The translations under genes and the position numbers were made by a program. A stretch of DNA of 60,137 nucleotides from Candidatus Accumulibacter propinquus (GTDB lineage: Bacteria; Pseudomonadota; Gammaproteobacteria; Burkholderiales; Rhodocyclaceae), in NCBI GenBank assembly GCA_016714935.1, contig JADKBU010000008.1, positions 1 through 60,137 on the forward strand, in the 5' to 3' direction. The notes under the pieces were generated by a model, which did not search any database, was not told the DNA's origin, and saw only the letters and a list, made by a program, of their open reading frames with translations. This document shows, piece by piece, positions 9,478-17,226 of this stretch. Positions within the stretch are counted from its first letter, which is position 1; every line of letters starts with the position of its first letter.

Positions 9478-9786
9478 CTACAGGCGGTTCTCTTTCACCA
9501 GTTTGCCGGTGATCGGGTGGTAGTACGCTTCGATAATCTGTCCGGACTGCGTCACCGCGTAGAACTCATAACAGTTCGTGCGTGTCACCTTGAACTTGAC
9601 TATCGCGTATTGATCGGCTCCGAAGATCTTCCTGATCTGCTCTTCGGGCAGCCACTTGCTGCGTGGTTCGTCGGTGCAGCGCACCTGCTCGGCACCGGGA
9701 CTGGCAAGCGCCGTTGGCGAACAGACCAGCACGCACGCCAAAACCCTGCTCGCCAACCATTTCACCTGGGCATGGCCAAGGCGCAT
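9478..9786 (-). CDS. Exported PepSY-domain protein
   Basis: A small periplasmic protein of about 102 residues. I prefer the start at 9786 (MRLGHAQVKW), which gives a signal peptide ending near ALASPG, over an upstream ATG at 9831. The rest (EEQIRKIFGADQYAIVKFKV, then YEFYAVTQSGQIIEAYYHP.TGKLV) matches the short PepSY-like fold, often an inhibitor-like or binding module in the periplasm. One cysteine pair (RCTDE and TNCYEF) may form a disulfide. It converges with the upstream redox gene and is divergent from the patatin gene. A specific function cannot be assigned. Confidence 0.75.
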   Translation of the reverse strand: MRLGHAQVKWLASRVLACVLVCSPTALASPGAEQVRCTDEPRSKWLPEEQIRKIFGADQYAIVKFKVTRTNCYEFYAVTQSGQIIEAYYHPITGKLVKENRL

Positions 9787-10098
9787 GCGGGCAGGCCGCC
9801 GGTGATCCCGATCCGCAAGTATCCCTCTCATGGCCTTCTCATTCCTTTCGCTCCGGATCTGTCACACACTGAATCCCTGCTGCCGCACTCGCCCGCTGCG
9901 CACGGCCCGTCGAAGACGGCTTTTGCCGCGGACAACACAGACTCCAGGTCAATCACTTCAATACGCTGCAAGTCCGCCTATTTTATCTCCCTCTTATGAA
10001 GATTGACACGGGTCATCGCGGCGTACTGCCTGCGCGTGGTCATTCAACAGAGGCCGGAAAGAGTATGATCAGCTTTTCGTTGATCCACCCCTGCACCG
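9787..10098. other. Intergenic region between divergent PepSY and patatin genes
   Basis: This 312-base stretch lies between two divergently transcribed genes and must contain both promoters. I see no convincing open reading frame, repeat or operator. It is locally AT-richer near 9960-10080. Confidence 0.5.
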
Positions 10099-11637
10099 AT
10101 GACTTCACTGCCCAAGCCGACCCTTCTGGTACTTGTCCTGCTGTTTCTGCTCGGCGGTTGCGCCAGCCGTCCGATCAATCCGCCGCTGACGCAGGCCGAC
10201 CCGCGCAGCGGTTACCGCTTCGAAACGCGTCAGGCGTATGTCAGGAACAAGGAAAACCTGGTGATCCTCGCGTTCTCGGGCGGCGGCACGCGCGCTGCCG
10301 CCTTTTCGTACGGCGTCCTCGAATTTCTTCGGAGAACCGAAGTCGTCGGACCGGCGGGCCACACCGCGCGCCTGCTCGACGAAGTCAACGTCATTACCGG
10401 CGTCTCGGGCGGCAGTTTCACCGCGTTGGCCTACGGCCTTTACGGTGACAAACTGTTCACCGACTACGAACGACGCTTCCTGAAGCGCAATGTGCAGGGC
10501 GAGATCATCGCCCGTACGTTCAGCCCGCGCAACTGGGGCAACCTGTGGTCGCTGGGCTGGGGCCGCTCCGAACTGGCGGCGCAGTTGTACGACGAAGTCC
10601 TGTTCGACGGGGCCACCTTCGGCGACCTGGACCGCGGCCGTGGCCCGCTGATCCTGGCGTCGGCCACCGACATATCGACCGGTGCCCGTTTTGTTTTCAA
10701 CCAGAGCACCTTCGATATCATCTGCTCGGATCTCAATGCGGTGCCACTGTCGCGCGCCGCCGCGGCGTCGTCGGCGGTGCCGGTGGTGCTCTCGCCAGTG
10801 ACGATCAACAACTACGGCGGCACCTGCCATACGCGCATGCCCGACTGGTTGCAGCGGTTCGCCGAATCGGCGGAACCGCCACGGCCGGCGGCGCGAGCGA
10901 TCCGCTCGCTGAAGGACATGCAGGCCTACGGCGACGGCGTTCACCGGCCTTACCTGCATCTCGTGGACGGCGGTGTCTCCGACAATGTCGGCATGCGCGC
11001 GGTGCTCGACGCCCTGGAAGTCTCGCAGGCCTTGCACGAGGCGGGCGCACCGACGCCACTCGACAGCGCTCGCCGGATCATCGTCTTCATCGTCAATTCG
11101 CTCTCTTCGCCGCCGACCAACTGGGACAAATCCGAAATTCCACCCGGTACCTTGAACATCCTCCTGAAGTCGGCCGGCGTGCCGATCGACCGCTACTCGT
11201 ACGAGGCGATCGAACTGTTGCGGGACGTCGCGGCGCGTTGGCAGACCCTGCGTCTGATCGGCAACTCGGCGGCCATGGCCGCCAACAGGGATCCTGCTGT
11301 CGCTGCTGCGCTACGTGTGCCGAACGCCGAGATCTATGCCATAGACGTGTCGTTCGCAGCGCTCAAGGACAAGGACGAACTGGCCTATCTGAACGAACAG
11401 CCGACGTCATTCGTGCTACCGGACGAGGCCGTCGACCGACTGCGCGCCGCGGCCGGAACGATCATCATGGACTCGCCGGAATTCCAGCGCCTGCTGAAGG
11501 ACGTCGGGGCGAAAATCGTGACTGACGACCGGTTGCGCGCAGGGGGCTACAACGACCGGCGCCACCGCGAAGTGACCCCCTGCCCACGCCGGCGACAGGA
11601 GCGCCCAGATCCGCGTCGGTGGTCGTCGCCGTCCTGA
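10099..11637 (+). CDS. Patatin-like phospholipase lipoprotein
   Basis: A 512-residue predicted lipoprotein: a hydrophobic signal ends in the lipobox LGGC (Cys ~23). The patatin catalytic features are present: oxyanion-hole glycine loop GGGTRAA, nucleophile elbow GVSGGS (G-x-S-x-G) and the catalytic Asp in VDGGVSDN. The family hydrolyses acyl esters of phospholipids or similar lipids using a Ser-Asp dyad. The lipobox predicts anchoring in the envelope, probably facing the periplasm. The last ~25 residues, rich in Arg and Pro, look atypical, so the C-terminus may be altered or variable. It appears to be monocistronic. The substrate is unknown. Confidence 0.9.
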   Translation: MTSLPKPTLLVLVLLFLLGGCASRPINPPLTQADPRSGYRFETRQAYVRNKENLVILAFSGGGTRAAAFSYGVLEFLRRTEVVGPAGHTARLLDEVNVITGVSGGSFTALAYGLYGDKLFTDYERRFLKRNVQGEIIARTFSPRNWGNLWSLGWGRSELAAQLYDEVLFDGATFGDLDRGRGPLILASATDISTGARFVFNQSTFDIICSDLNAVPLSRAAAASSAVPVVLSPVTINNYGGTCHTRMPDWLQRFAESAEPPRPAARAIRSLKDMQAYGDGVHRPYLHLVDGGVSDNVGMRAVLDALEVSQALHEAGAPTPLDSARRIIVFIVNSLSSPPTNWDKSEIPPGTLNILLKSAGVPIDRYSYEAIELLRDVAARWQTLRLIGNSAAMAANRDPAVAAALRVPNAEIYAIDVSFAALKDKDELAYLNEQPTSFVLPDEAVDRLRAAAGTIIMDSPEFQRLLKDVGAKIVTDDRLRAGGYNDRRHREVTPCPRRRQERPDPRRWSSPS

Positions 11638-11763
11638 AACAGGTCTGCTAACCCGAGGCCCTGCGACAGCGCCGTTCACTGTTTTGTAGGGCTTCGGCAG
11701 CTGTTTCCTGGAGGAAGGTGCGCCGGGTCTTGTTGTCCGCTATTTCGGGACCCGCGCCCTACT

Positions 11764-12378
11764 CTATCTTGGCAGCAACAGCCGAAAAACCGCGCCACAC
11801 TCGTTCCCAAGCCTGATCTGGCCGCGCTGGCCGGCGTTCTCGTGCATTTCCGCGATGCGACGTGCCAGCCGCAACCCAAGTCCGGTGCCTTCCCCGGTCA
11901 CATGTACCGCCGCCCCGCCAGCATCATTCAGGAGCTGTTCATTGAAGCCGCTTCCGTCGTCGCGGACAACGAACTCCAGAAACCCATCGCTTTCCGCAAC
12001 CTCGATGGCGATCCGTGTACGCGCATGCCGCGCGGCGTTTTGTACGGCGTTGGCCAGTACCATGCGCACCAGGGCTTGATCGTAAAACCACAGGGTTGGC
12101 GCCTGTGAGCAATCGACGTCAACCTGGCAGTTGCCACGCAGGAAAGCAGCGTCGACAAACTCGGCGGCAAGATCGACCGGCGCGTGGGCATCGATATCCA
12201 GAGCCAGGCTGCCCACATCCGAGCGGTAATAGATCAGCAGCCTGGTCAGCGTCTCTGCGGCGGCCATGGCTTCACGCAGCGTTTCGACATCGCCCCTGGC
12301 CTCGGCACGCCCGGCCAGTTGAGCCAGGCGATTCTTGACGTCGTGCAGGGTCAGCGTGGCAATCTCGGCGAATCTCAT
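11764..12378 (-). CDS. Minimal histidine kinase (DHp-like helix plus HATPase) without sensor domain
   Basis: A 204-residue soluble kinase-like protein. Residues about 1-60 give a short phosphoacceptor helix with HDVKNRL (candidate His13). The ATPase domain shows the N box NAVQNAARHA, G1 DDGSGF and G2 GTGLGLRLA. No sensing or membrane region exists, so input must come from a partner. Its ATG overlaps the TGA of the upstream response-regulator gene, so the two are translationally coupled and likely form one phosphorelay (inference). The name of the pathway cannot be given. Confidence 0.85.
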   Translation of the reverse strand: MRFAEIATLTLHDVKNRLAQLAGRAEARGDVETLREAMAAAETLTRLLIYYRSDVGSLALDIDAHAPVDLAAEFVDAAFLRGNCQVDVDCSQAPTLWFYDQALVRMVLANAVQNAARHARTRIAIEVAESDGFLEFVVRDDGSGFNEQLLNDAGGAAVHVTGEGTGLGLRLARRIAEMHENAGQRGQIRLGNECGAVFRLLLPR

Positions 12379-14000
12379 GAGTTCGCCGGCAAGCGAAACT
12401 TGCGCTGAACCTTTGCCGCGATTTCGGCAATGGCGCTCAGCCTGGGATGAGCGGCGTCCTTGCCGAGCAGCAACTGTTGGTAACGCCGCGCAGCTTGCAC
12501 CTTCTCCTCGTCAAGACCATTGGCGTAGACATCGAGAAACAGGGCGTAGGCCGCGTTGGCGACGATCTGCAGGTTGCCGGGCAAGCGTTCCGCCGCTTCC
12601 CTCAGCATTGCCGCTGCCGTCCGGAAATCGCCAGACTGCCCCTTCCTGACGGCGTCGTCGTTGATCCGGATGATCTCGGCATTGCTGCTGCTGATCAGTT
12701 CCTGCGCGCGCTCAGGAGTACCATGCGCTTGCATCATCTGCGTAATGCTCACTTGCAATACGGCCTGGCCCGGGTTGTTCTGCAACACATCCTTGAGCAT
12801 CTGCTCCGCCTCTTCCTGCTTGCCATGCACCAGACAGGCCTTTGCGACGGCAAGCTTCACCGCTTCCGACAAGGTCTGGGTGTCCCCTTGCATGGCGCGT
12901 TCTAGGGCCTGCTGCGCCAGTTCGGGATGGCCCGCCCGGTGCTGCGCAACCGCTTCCACGGCGGCCAGAAGCGGCGTGTCGCCGGCCTCCTTGAAGGTGG
13001 TTCTGGCCTCATTGATCAGGGCGATGGCCTTGCCGGCGTCGCCAAGCTCGGTCAGTGCATTGCCGAGCCTGGCGTAATCACTGAGGTCGCGCAACGGCGA
13101 CTTGCGGGTCTTCTGAACAACGATGCTCATGGCTTTTTCGACGCGACCGAAATCCCCCGCTTCCTCGGCGAACCCGGCAATTGCACGATGGCGAGCCAAA
13201 GAGTTGGGGGACATCTCCGATGCCCGGTCGAGCACCAACAGAGCCTCCTCGACCTGGCCGGTGTCCCGGTGCAGGCGGCCGAGGACATCGTAGGCCGCCA
13301 GGAAACGCGGGGTCTCGACCAGAAGGTCGGTCAGAGCTTCCTTTGCCTGTGCATGCTCGCCATTGCCCTGATAGGCTTTCGCCAGCCCCAGTTTGGCCCA
13401 GGGCATCGAACGCATTTGCAGTGCCTGCTGATAGAAGGCGATGGCCTGGTCGAAGCGTTTGGTCATGATCAGCGCATTGCCCTTGATGCGCATCGCGTCC
13501 ACCAGGTATTTGTCCCTGGCGGCAATGATCTCGTCGCAGACCGGAATGATCTCCTGCCAGCGCCCCTGATCCTGCAGTTTGTCTACCTCCAGCAAGCGGG
13601 TCTTCTTTTCCAGCAGACGGTCGATGCGAGACTTCAGGGTGTCCGCGGTAAAGGGCTTCAGCAGGTAGTCGTCCGGCAAACATTCGGCCGCGGTGATCAC
13701 CGAACTGTAGCTCTTTTCGGCCGTGATCATGACGAACAGCGTCGCCCGACTGATGATCGCGCGGGTCCGTAGAAACTCGAGGAACTGCTGCCCGTCCGAG
13801 CCGCCACCGAGGTAGTAGTCGCAAAGGATGATATCGACCCGGTTGCTCTTGATGACCTCGAGCGCATCCCGGACAGTACCCGCAACGCTGGTTTGTTCCA
13901 CGCCCAGACCGGTCAATTGACTACGGATGGAGCTGCGCATGGCCGGGACATCGTCGATGATCAGGACACGTTTGTTACGGTAAGGCGAGATGATGGCCAT
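12375..14000 (-). CDS. Response regulator receiver domain fused to TPR repeats
   Basis: A 541-residue protein that starts at 14000 (MAIISPYRNKRV); the upstream in-frame extension looks non-coding. Residues ~10-130 are a CheY-like receiver with the acidic pair D16/D17, phosphoacceptor Asp61 (ILCDYYLGG) and the conserved Lys in DYLLKPF. The remaining ~400 residues are tetratricopeptide-type repeats (for example FDQAIAFYQQALQMRSMPWA), a protein-interaction scaffold. There is no DNA-binding or enzymatic output domain. It is coupled to a stand-alone kinase gene downstream. Similar REC-TPR proteins in Proteobacteria relay signals through protein contacts; the partner here is not identified. Confidence 0.88.
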   Translation of the reverse strand: MAIISPYRNKRVLIIDDVPAMRSSIRSQLTGLGVEQTSVAGTVRDALEVIKSNRVDIILCDYYLGGGSDGQQFLEFLRTRAIISRATLFVMITAEKSYSSVITAAECLPDDYLLKPFTADTLKSRIDRLLEKKTRLLEVDKLQDQGRWQEIIPVCDEIIAARDKYLVDAMRIKGNALIMTKRFDQAIAFYQQALQMRSMPWAKLGLAKAYQGNGEHAQAKEALTDLLVETPRFLAAYDVLGRLHRDTGQVEEALLVLDRASEMSPNSLARHRAIAGFAEEAGDFGRVEKAMSIVVQKTRKSPLRDLSDYARLGNALTELGDAGKAIALINEARTTFKEAGDTPLLAAVEAVAQHRAGHPELAQQALERAMQGDTQTLSEAVKLAVAKACLVHGKQEEAEQMLKDVLQNNPGQAVLQVSITQMMQAHGTPERAQELISSSNAEIIRINDDAVRKGQSGDFRTAAAMLREAAERLPGNLQIVANAAYALFLDVYANGLDEEKVQAARRYQQLLLGKDAAHPRLSAIAEIAAKVQRKFRLPANS

Positions 14001-14115
14001 TGCAGAGTTGCGCCCTTCGGAGTGCTGAATGGTACTGGAGTTCGACTTCGCCTGCTCATGGTATGTTCGAACTAGGCGCCGATTTCTGCTCCTGGCCAAC
14101 AAACGCGGCGAGGCT

Positions 14116-14721
14116 TCAACTCAGCATCGTGGCTACAAAGTCCAGATGAAAGCTGCCGCCAACAAATCCTGCAACGCCTGAGGCCAGGCCCACACCGGCA
14201 AACACCAGCGCGAACCATACCAACCATTTCCGACGAGTCAATGCGGCCACGCCGAGTACGGCGAGTCCGACAGTCATGCCGGCTTCGGCAATATCAAACT
14301 GGTCGTCGTGGAAATTCAGTTGTTCGTACTCCTGTTCGTAAGCCTCCGCCTGCTGCTTGATCTCTTCCTTCTCTCTCGCATAGCGTTCGACCCTCTCCCG
14401 GTAAAACTCGATCTTCTTCTCAAGTAGAGCTGCCGCCTCCGGCGCCAGGCCGACGCCCCGCTCACGCTCAAAGGAGAGTTGATCGAGCATGCTCTCGGCA
14501 AGCCCTTGTTTGGTACTCTTCGCCTGAAAATAGGCCCAGGCGTTCACACTCCTCGCCTGCGCCTGCGCCATCGCCTGCCCGATGTTTCCCCCCTTGATGC
14601 TGAACAGTGCCATCACCGTCGCCAGTACGGCCACCAGTACGGCAATCACGCTGATCAGGCGATCGGAAGCCTGTTCGGCCTTGTCCACCACATCTTCAAT
14701 CGCATCCTTGATGTCACCCAT
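14116..14721 (-). CDS. DUF4337-like membrane protein
   Basis: A 201-residue protein matching the general architecture of the DUF4337 family: an acidic start, one transmembrane helix at about residues 22-45 (ISVIAVLVAVLATVMALFS), a long charged coiled-coil region (about 65-145, with EFYRERVERYAREKEEIKQQ), and two C-terminal hydrophobic segments (about 150-200). No catalytic motif is visible. It lies upstream of the receiver-TPR gene on the same strand, 115 bases away, so co-expression is possible. The function of this family is not known. Confidence 0.75.
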   Translation of the reverse strand: MGDIKDAIEDVVDKAEQASDRLISVIAVLVAVLATVMALFSIKGGNIGQAMAQAQARSVNAWAYFQAKSTKQGLAESMLDQLSFERERGVGLAPEAAALLEKKIEFYRERVERYAREKEEIKQQAEAYEQEYEQLNFHDDQFDIAEAGMTVGLAVLGVAALTRRKWLVWFALVFAGVGLASGVAGFVGGSFHLDFVATMLS

Positions 14722-14923
14722 ATCAATTCCCTCCTGTTGAATTCAAGACCACAGACCTCGAAGCGTACACAGTTCAACGCATCGCGCCGATAAATCGGAT
14801 GTCATGACATCGCATGCAGCCCGCTCGAATATTAGCCCAGTATCCTTGCCACTGACCAGTCCGCACCTGGCCCTGATCCTCTCGTCCAAGCACGATTTAT
14901 CCTTGAATAATCGTAACCGAGGC

Positions 14924-14952
14924 CTTGAAATTACGATCCTTCGGCCCTATTA
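14924..14952 (+). promoter_or_regulatory. Heat-shock sigma (sigma-32 type) promoter of groESL
   Basis: CTTGAAA at 14924-14930 is a perfect sigma-32 -35 element. It is followed after 14 bases by CCCTATTA at 14945-14952, close to the CCCCATNT -10 consensus. It sits about 110 bases upstream of groES and immediately before the CIRCE element. Confidence 0.8.
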
Positions 14953-14979
14953 TTAGCACTCGTTAGCGGTGAGTGCTAA
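14953..14979 (+). promoter_or_regulatory. CIRCE operator (HrcA binding site) upstream of groES
   Basis: A perfect CIRCE inverted repeat: TTAGCACTC (14953-14961), nine-base spacer, GAGTGCTAA (14971-14979). HrcA binds this element to repress chaperonin genes. Its position next to the -10 box fits repression at transcription initiation. Dual sigma-32/HrcA control of groESL is known in other betaproteobacteria. Confidence 0.93.
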
Positions 14980-15064
14980 TTTTTCTGCGCATGAGCATCG
15001 TGCTCATGAAAGCAGGATCCGGTAGTCAGTGTTCGTTTATATGCTTAACCCAAGGAGAAACTGC

Positions 15065-15355
15065 ATGAAAATTCGCCCGTTGCATGATCGCGTGATCGTC
15101 AAACGCCTTGAAGAGGAGCGGAGGACCGCCTCCGGCATCGTTATTCCGGATACCGCCGCGGAAAAGCCTGACCAGGGTGAGATTCGCGCCGTTGGCAATG
15201 GCAAGGTGCTCGAGGACGGCAGCGTGCGTGCCCTCGCCGTCAAGGTTGGCGACCGTGTCCTGTTTGGCAAGTACGCCGGTCAGACCGTGAAGGTTGACGG
15301 GGAGGAACTGCTGGTCATGCGTGAGGAAGACATCATGGGCGTCGTCGAATCCTAG
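15065..15355 (+). CDS. groS: Co-chaperonin GroES
   Basis: A 96-residue co-chaperonin, the normal length. It begins MKIRPLHDRVIVKR at 15065; an in-frame ATG at 15029 would add an atypical extension and is rejected in favour of the GGAG site just upstream. The mobile-loop region (ERRTASGIVIPDTAAEKPDQ area) and the closing strand EELLVMREEDIMGVVE are conserved. It caps the GroEL ring as a heptamer and helps ATP-driven folding in the cytoplasm. It is followed by groEL after 89 bases in one operon under the heat-shock promoter and CIRCE element. Confidence 0.98.
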   Translation: MKIRPLHDRVIVKRLEEERRTASGIVIPDTAAEKPDQGEIRAVGNGKVLEDGSVRALAVKVGDRVLFGKYAGQTVKVDGEELLVMREEDIMGVVES

Positions 15356-15444
15356 ACCTTTTGGTCGGACAGCATTGAGTCCACCCCCTGCAGCACCAGC
15401 CCGGTTCCGTTTCAAATTACTAAAGAATTCTAGGAGTTATCTCT

Positions 15445-17100
15445 ATGGCAGCTAAAGACGTCAAGTTTGGCGATAGCGCACGCGCTCGCATGGTAGAAGG
15501 CGTAAATATTCTTGCCGACGCGGTCAAGATCACCCTCGGCCCGAAAGGCCGCAACGTTGTTCTGGAGCGCTCGTACGGTGCTCCGACCGTCACCAAGGAT
15601 GGTGTCTCGGTCGCCAAGGAAATCGAACTGAAGGACAAGTTCGCCAACATGGGTGCCCAGATGCTCAAGGAAGTCGCCTCGAAGACTTCCGACATTGCGG
15701 GTGACGGCACCACTACAGCAACCGTACTGGCCCAATCGATCGTCCGCGAAGGCATGAAGTATGTCGCTGCCGGCATGAATCCGATGGATCTGAAGCGTGG
15801 CATCGACAAGGCGGTGGTGGCCACCGTCGAAGAGCTGAAGAAACTGTCGAAGCCATGTTCGACCAGCAAGGAGATTGCTCAGGTCGGTTCGATCTCGGCC
15901 AACGCTGACGCGGACATTGGCGACATCATCGCCAAGGCAATGGACAAGGTCGGCAAGGAAGGCGTGATCACCGTCGAAGACGGCAAGTCGCTGAACAATG
16001 AGCTCGACGTGGTCGAGGGCATGCAGTTTGACCGCGGCTATCTGAGCCCCTACTTCATCAACAACAACGAGAAGCAGAACACGATTCTCGAAAACCCGTA
16101 CGTGCTGATCTTCGACAAGAAGATCTCCAACATCCGTGATCTGCTGCCCGTCCTCGAACAGGTCGCCAAGTCTGGCCGCCCGCTGTTGATCGTCGCAGAA
16201 GACGTGGATGGCGAGGCTCTGGCCACGCTGGTGGTCAACAACATCCGCGGCATCCTCAAGACCTGTGCCGTCAAGGCACCAGGCTTTGGCGACCGTCGCA
16301 AAGCCATGCTTGAAGATATCGCCATCCTGACCGGTGGTCAGGTCATCGCTGAGGAAGTCGGCCTGACGCTGGAAAAGGCAACACTTACCGAACTCGGCCA
16401 GGCCAGGCGCATCGAAATCGGCAAGGAAAACACGACGATCATCGATGGCGCTGGCGTAACCGGCAACATCGAAGCACGCGTCAAGCAGATCCGCGCGCAA
16501 ATCGAAACCGCCACCAGCGACTACGACAAGGAAAAGCTGCAGGAACGCGTGGCCAAGCTCGCGGGAGGCGTGGCACTGATCAAGGTCGGTGCCGCCACCG
16601 AAGTCGAAATGAAAGAGAAGAAGGCACGTGTCGAAGATGCACTGCACGCAACCCGCGCGGCGGTTGAAGAAGGCATTGTTCCGGGCGGCGGCGTTGCTCT
16701 GCTGCGCGCACGTCTGGCGCTATCCTCGCTGAAGGGCGAAAACGCCGATCAGGAAGCGGGCATCAAGATCGTCCTGCGGGCGATGGAGCAGCCGTTGCGC
16801 GAAATCGTCGCCAACGCCGGCGAAGAGCCTTCAGTGGTCGTCAATGCCGTGCTGCAAGGCGCCGGTAACTTTGGCTACAACGCCGCCACCGGTGAGTACG
16901 GCGACCTGGTAGCGATGGGTGTCCTCGATCCAACCAAGGTGACTCGTACCGCCCTGCAGAACGCGGCTTCGATCGCCGGTCTGATGCTGACGACCGACTG
17001 CATGGTCGCTGAACTGGCTGAAGACAAGCCGCCCATGGGTGGCGGTGGTATGGGTGGCGGTATGGGTGGCATGGGTGGCATGGGCGGCATGGACATGTAA
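15445..17100 (+). CDS. groL: Chaperonin GroEL
   Basis: A 551-residue chaperonin of full family length. ATP-binding and hydrolysis signatures are present (GPKGRNVVLE, DGTTTATVLAQ, and the AAVEEGIVPGGGVAL block), and the C-terminus ends in the typical GGM-repeat tail. The double ring encloses non-native proteins in the cytoplasm with GroES. It has a clear GGAG ribosome-binding site (TAGGAGTT). Transcription ends at a strong hairpin at 17127-17152. Codon usage looks optimised relative to neighbours, as expected for a highly expressed gene. Confidence 0.99.
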   Translation: MAAKDVKFGDSARARMVEGVNILADAVKITLGPKGRNVVLERSYGAPTVTKDGVSVAKEIELKDKFANMGAQMLKEVASKTSDIAGDGTTTATVLAQSIVREGMKYVAAGMNPMDLKRGIDKAVVATVEELKKLSKPCSTSKEIAQVGSISANADADIGDIIAKAMDKVGKEGVITVEDGKSLNNELDVVEGMQFDRGYLSPYFINNNEKQNTILENPYVLIFDKKISNIRDLLPVLEQVAKSGRPLLIVAEDVDGEALATLVVNNIRGILKTCAVKAPGFGDRRKAMLEDIAILTGGQVIAEEVGLTLEKATLTELGQARRIEIGKENTTIIDGAGVTGNIEARVKQIRAQIETATSDYDKEKLQERVAKLAGGVALIKVGAATEVEMKEKKARVEDALHATRAAVEEGIVPGGGVALLRARLALSSLKGENADQEAGIKIVLRAMEQPLREIVANAGEEPSVVVNAVLQGAGNFGYNAATGEYGDLVAMGVLDPTKVTRTALQNAASIAGLMLTTDCMVAELAEDKPPMGGGGMGGGMGGMGGMGGMDM

Positions 17101-17126
17101 TCCTTGTCCGGGTTCTGCCTTTCATG

Positions 17127-17152
17127 AAAAACCCCGCTGCGGCGGGGTTTTT
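17127..17152. terminator. Bidirectional rho-independent terminator between groEL and ppiD
   Basis: AAAACCCCGC, a four-base loop and GCGGGGTTTT form a GC-rich stem flanked by a T run on the plus strand and, read from the other strand, by TTTTT as well. It can therefore end both groEL and the convergent ppiD. Confidence 0.9.
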
Positions 17153-17226
17153 TTGTGCCTGTTGCGACCACCTGGCCACGGGGCGTCGGCATTACCCGCA
17201 CGTGGCGCCAGGTTCCAAGCCAAAGC

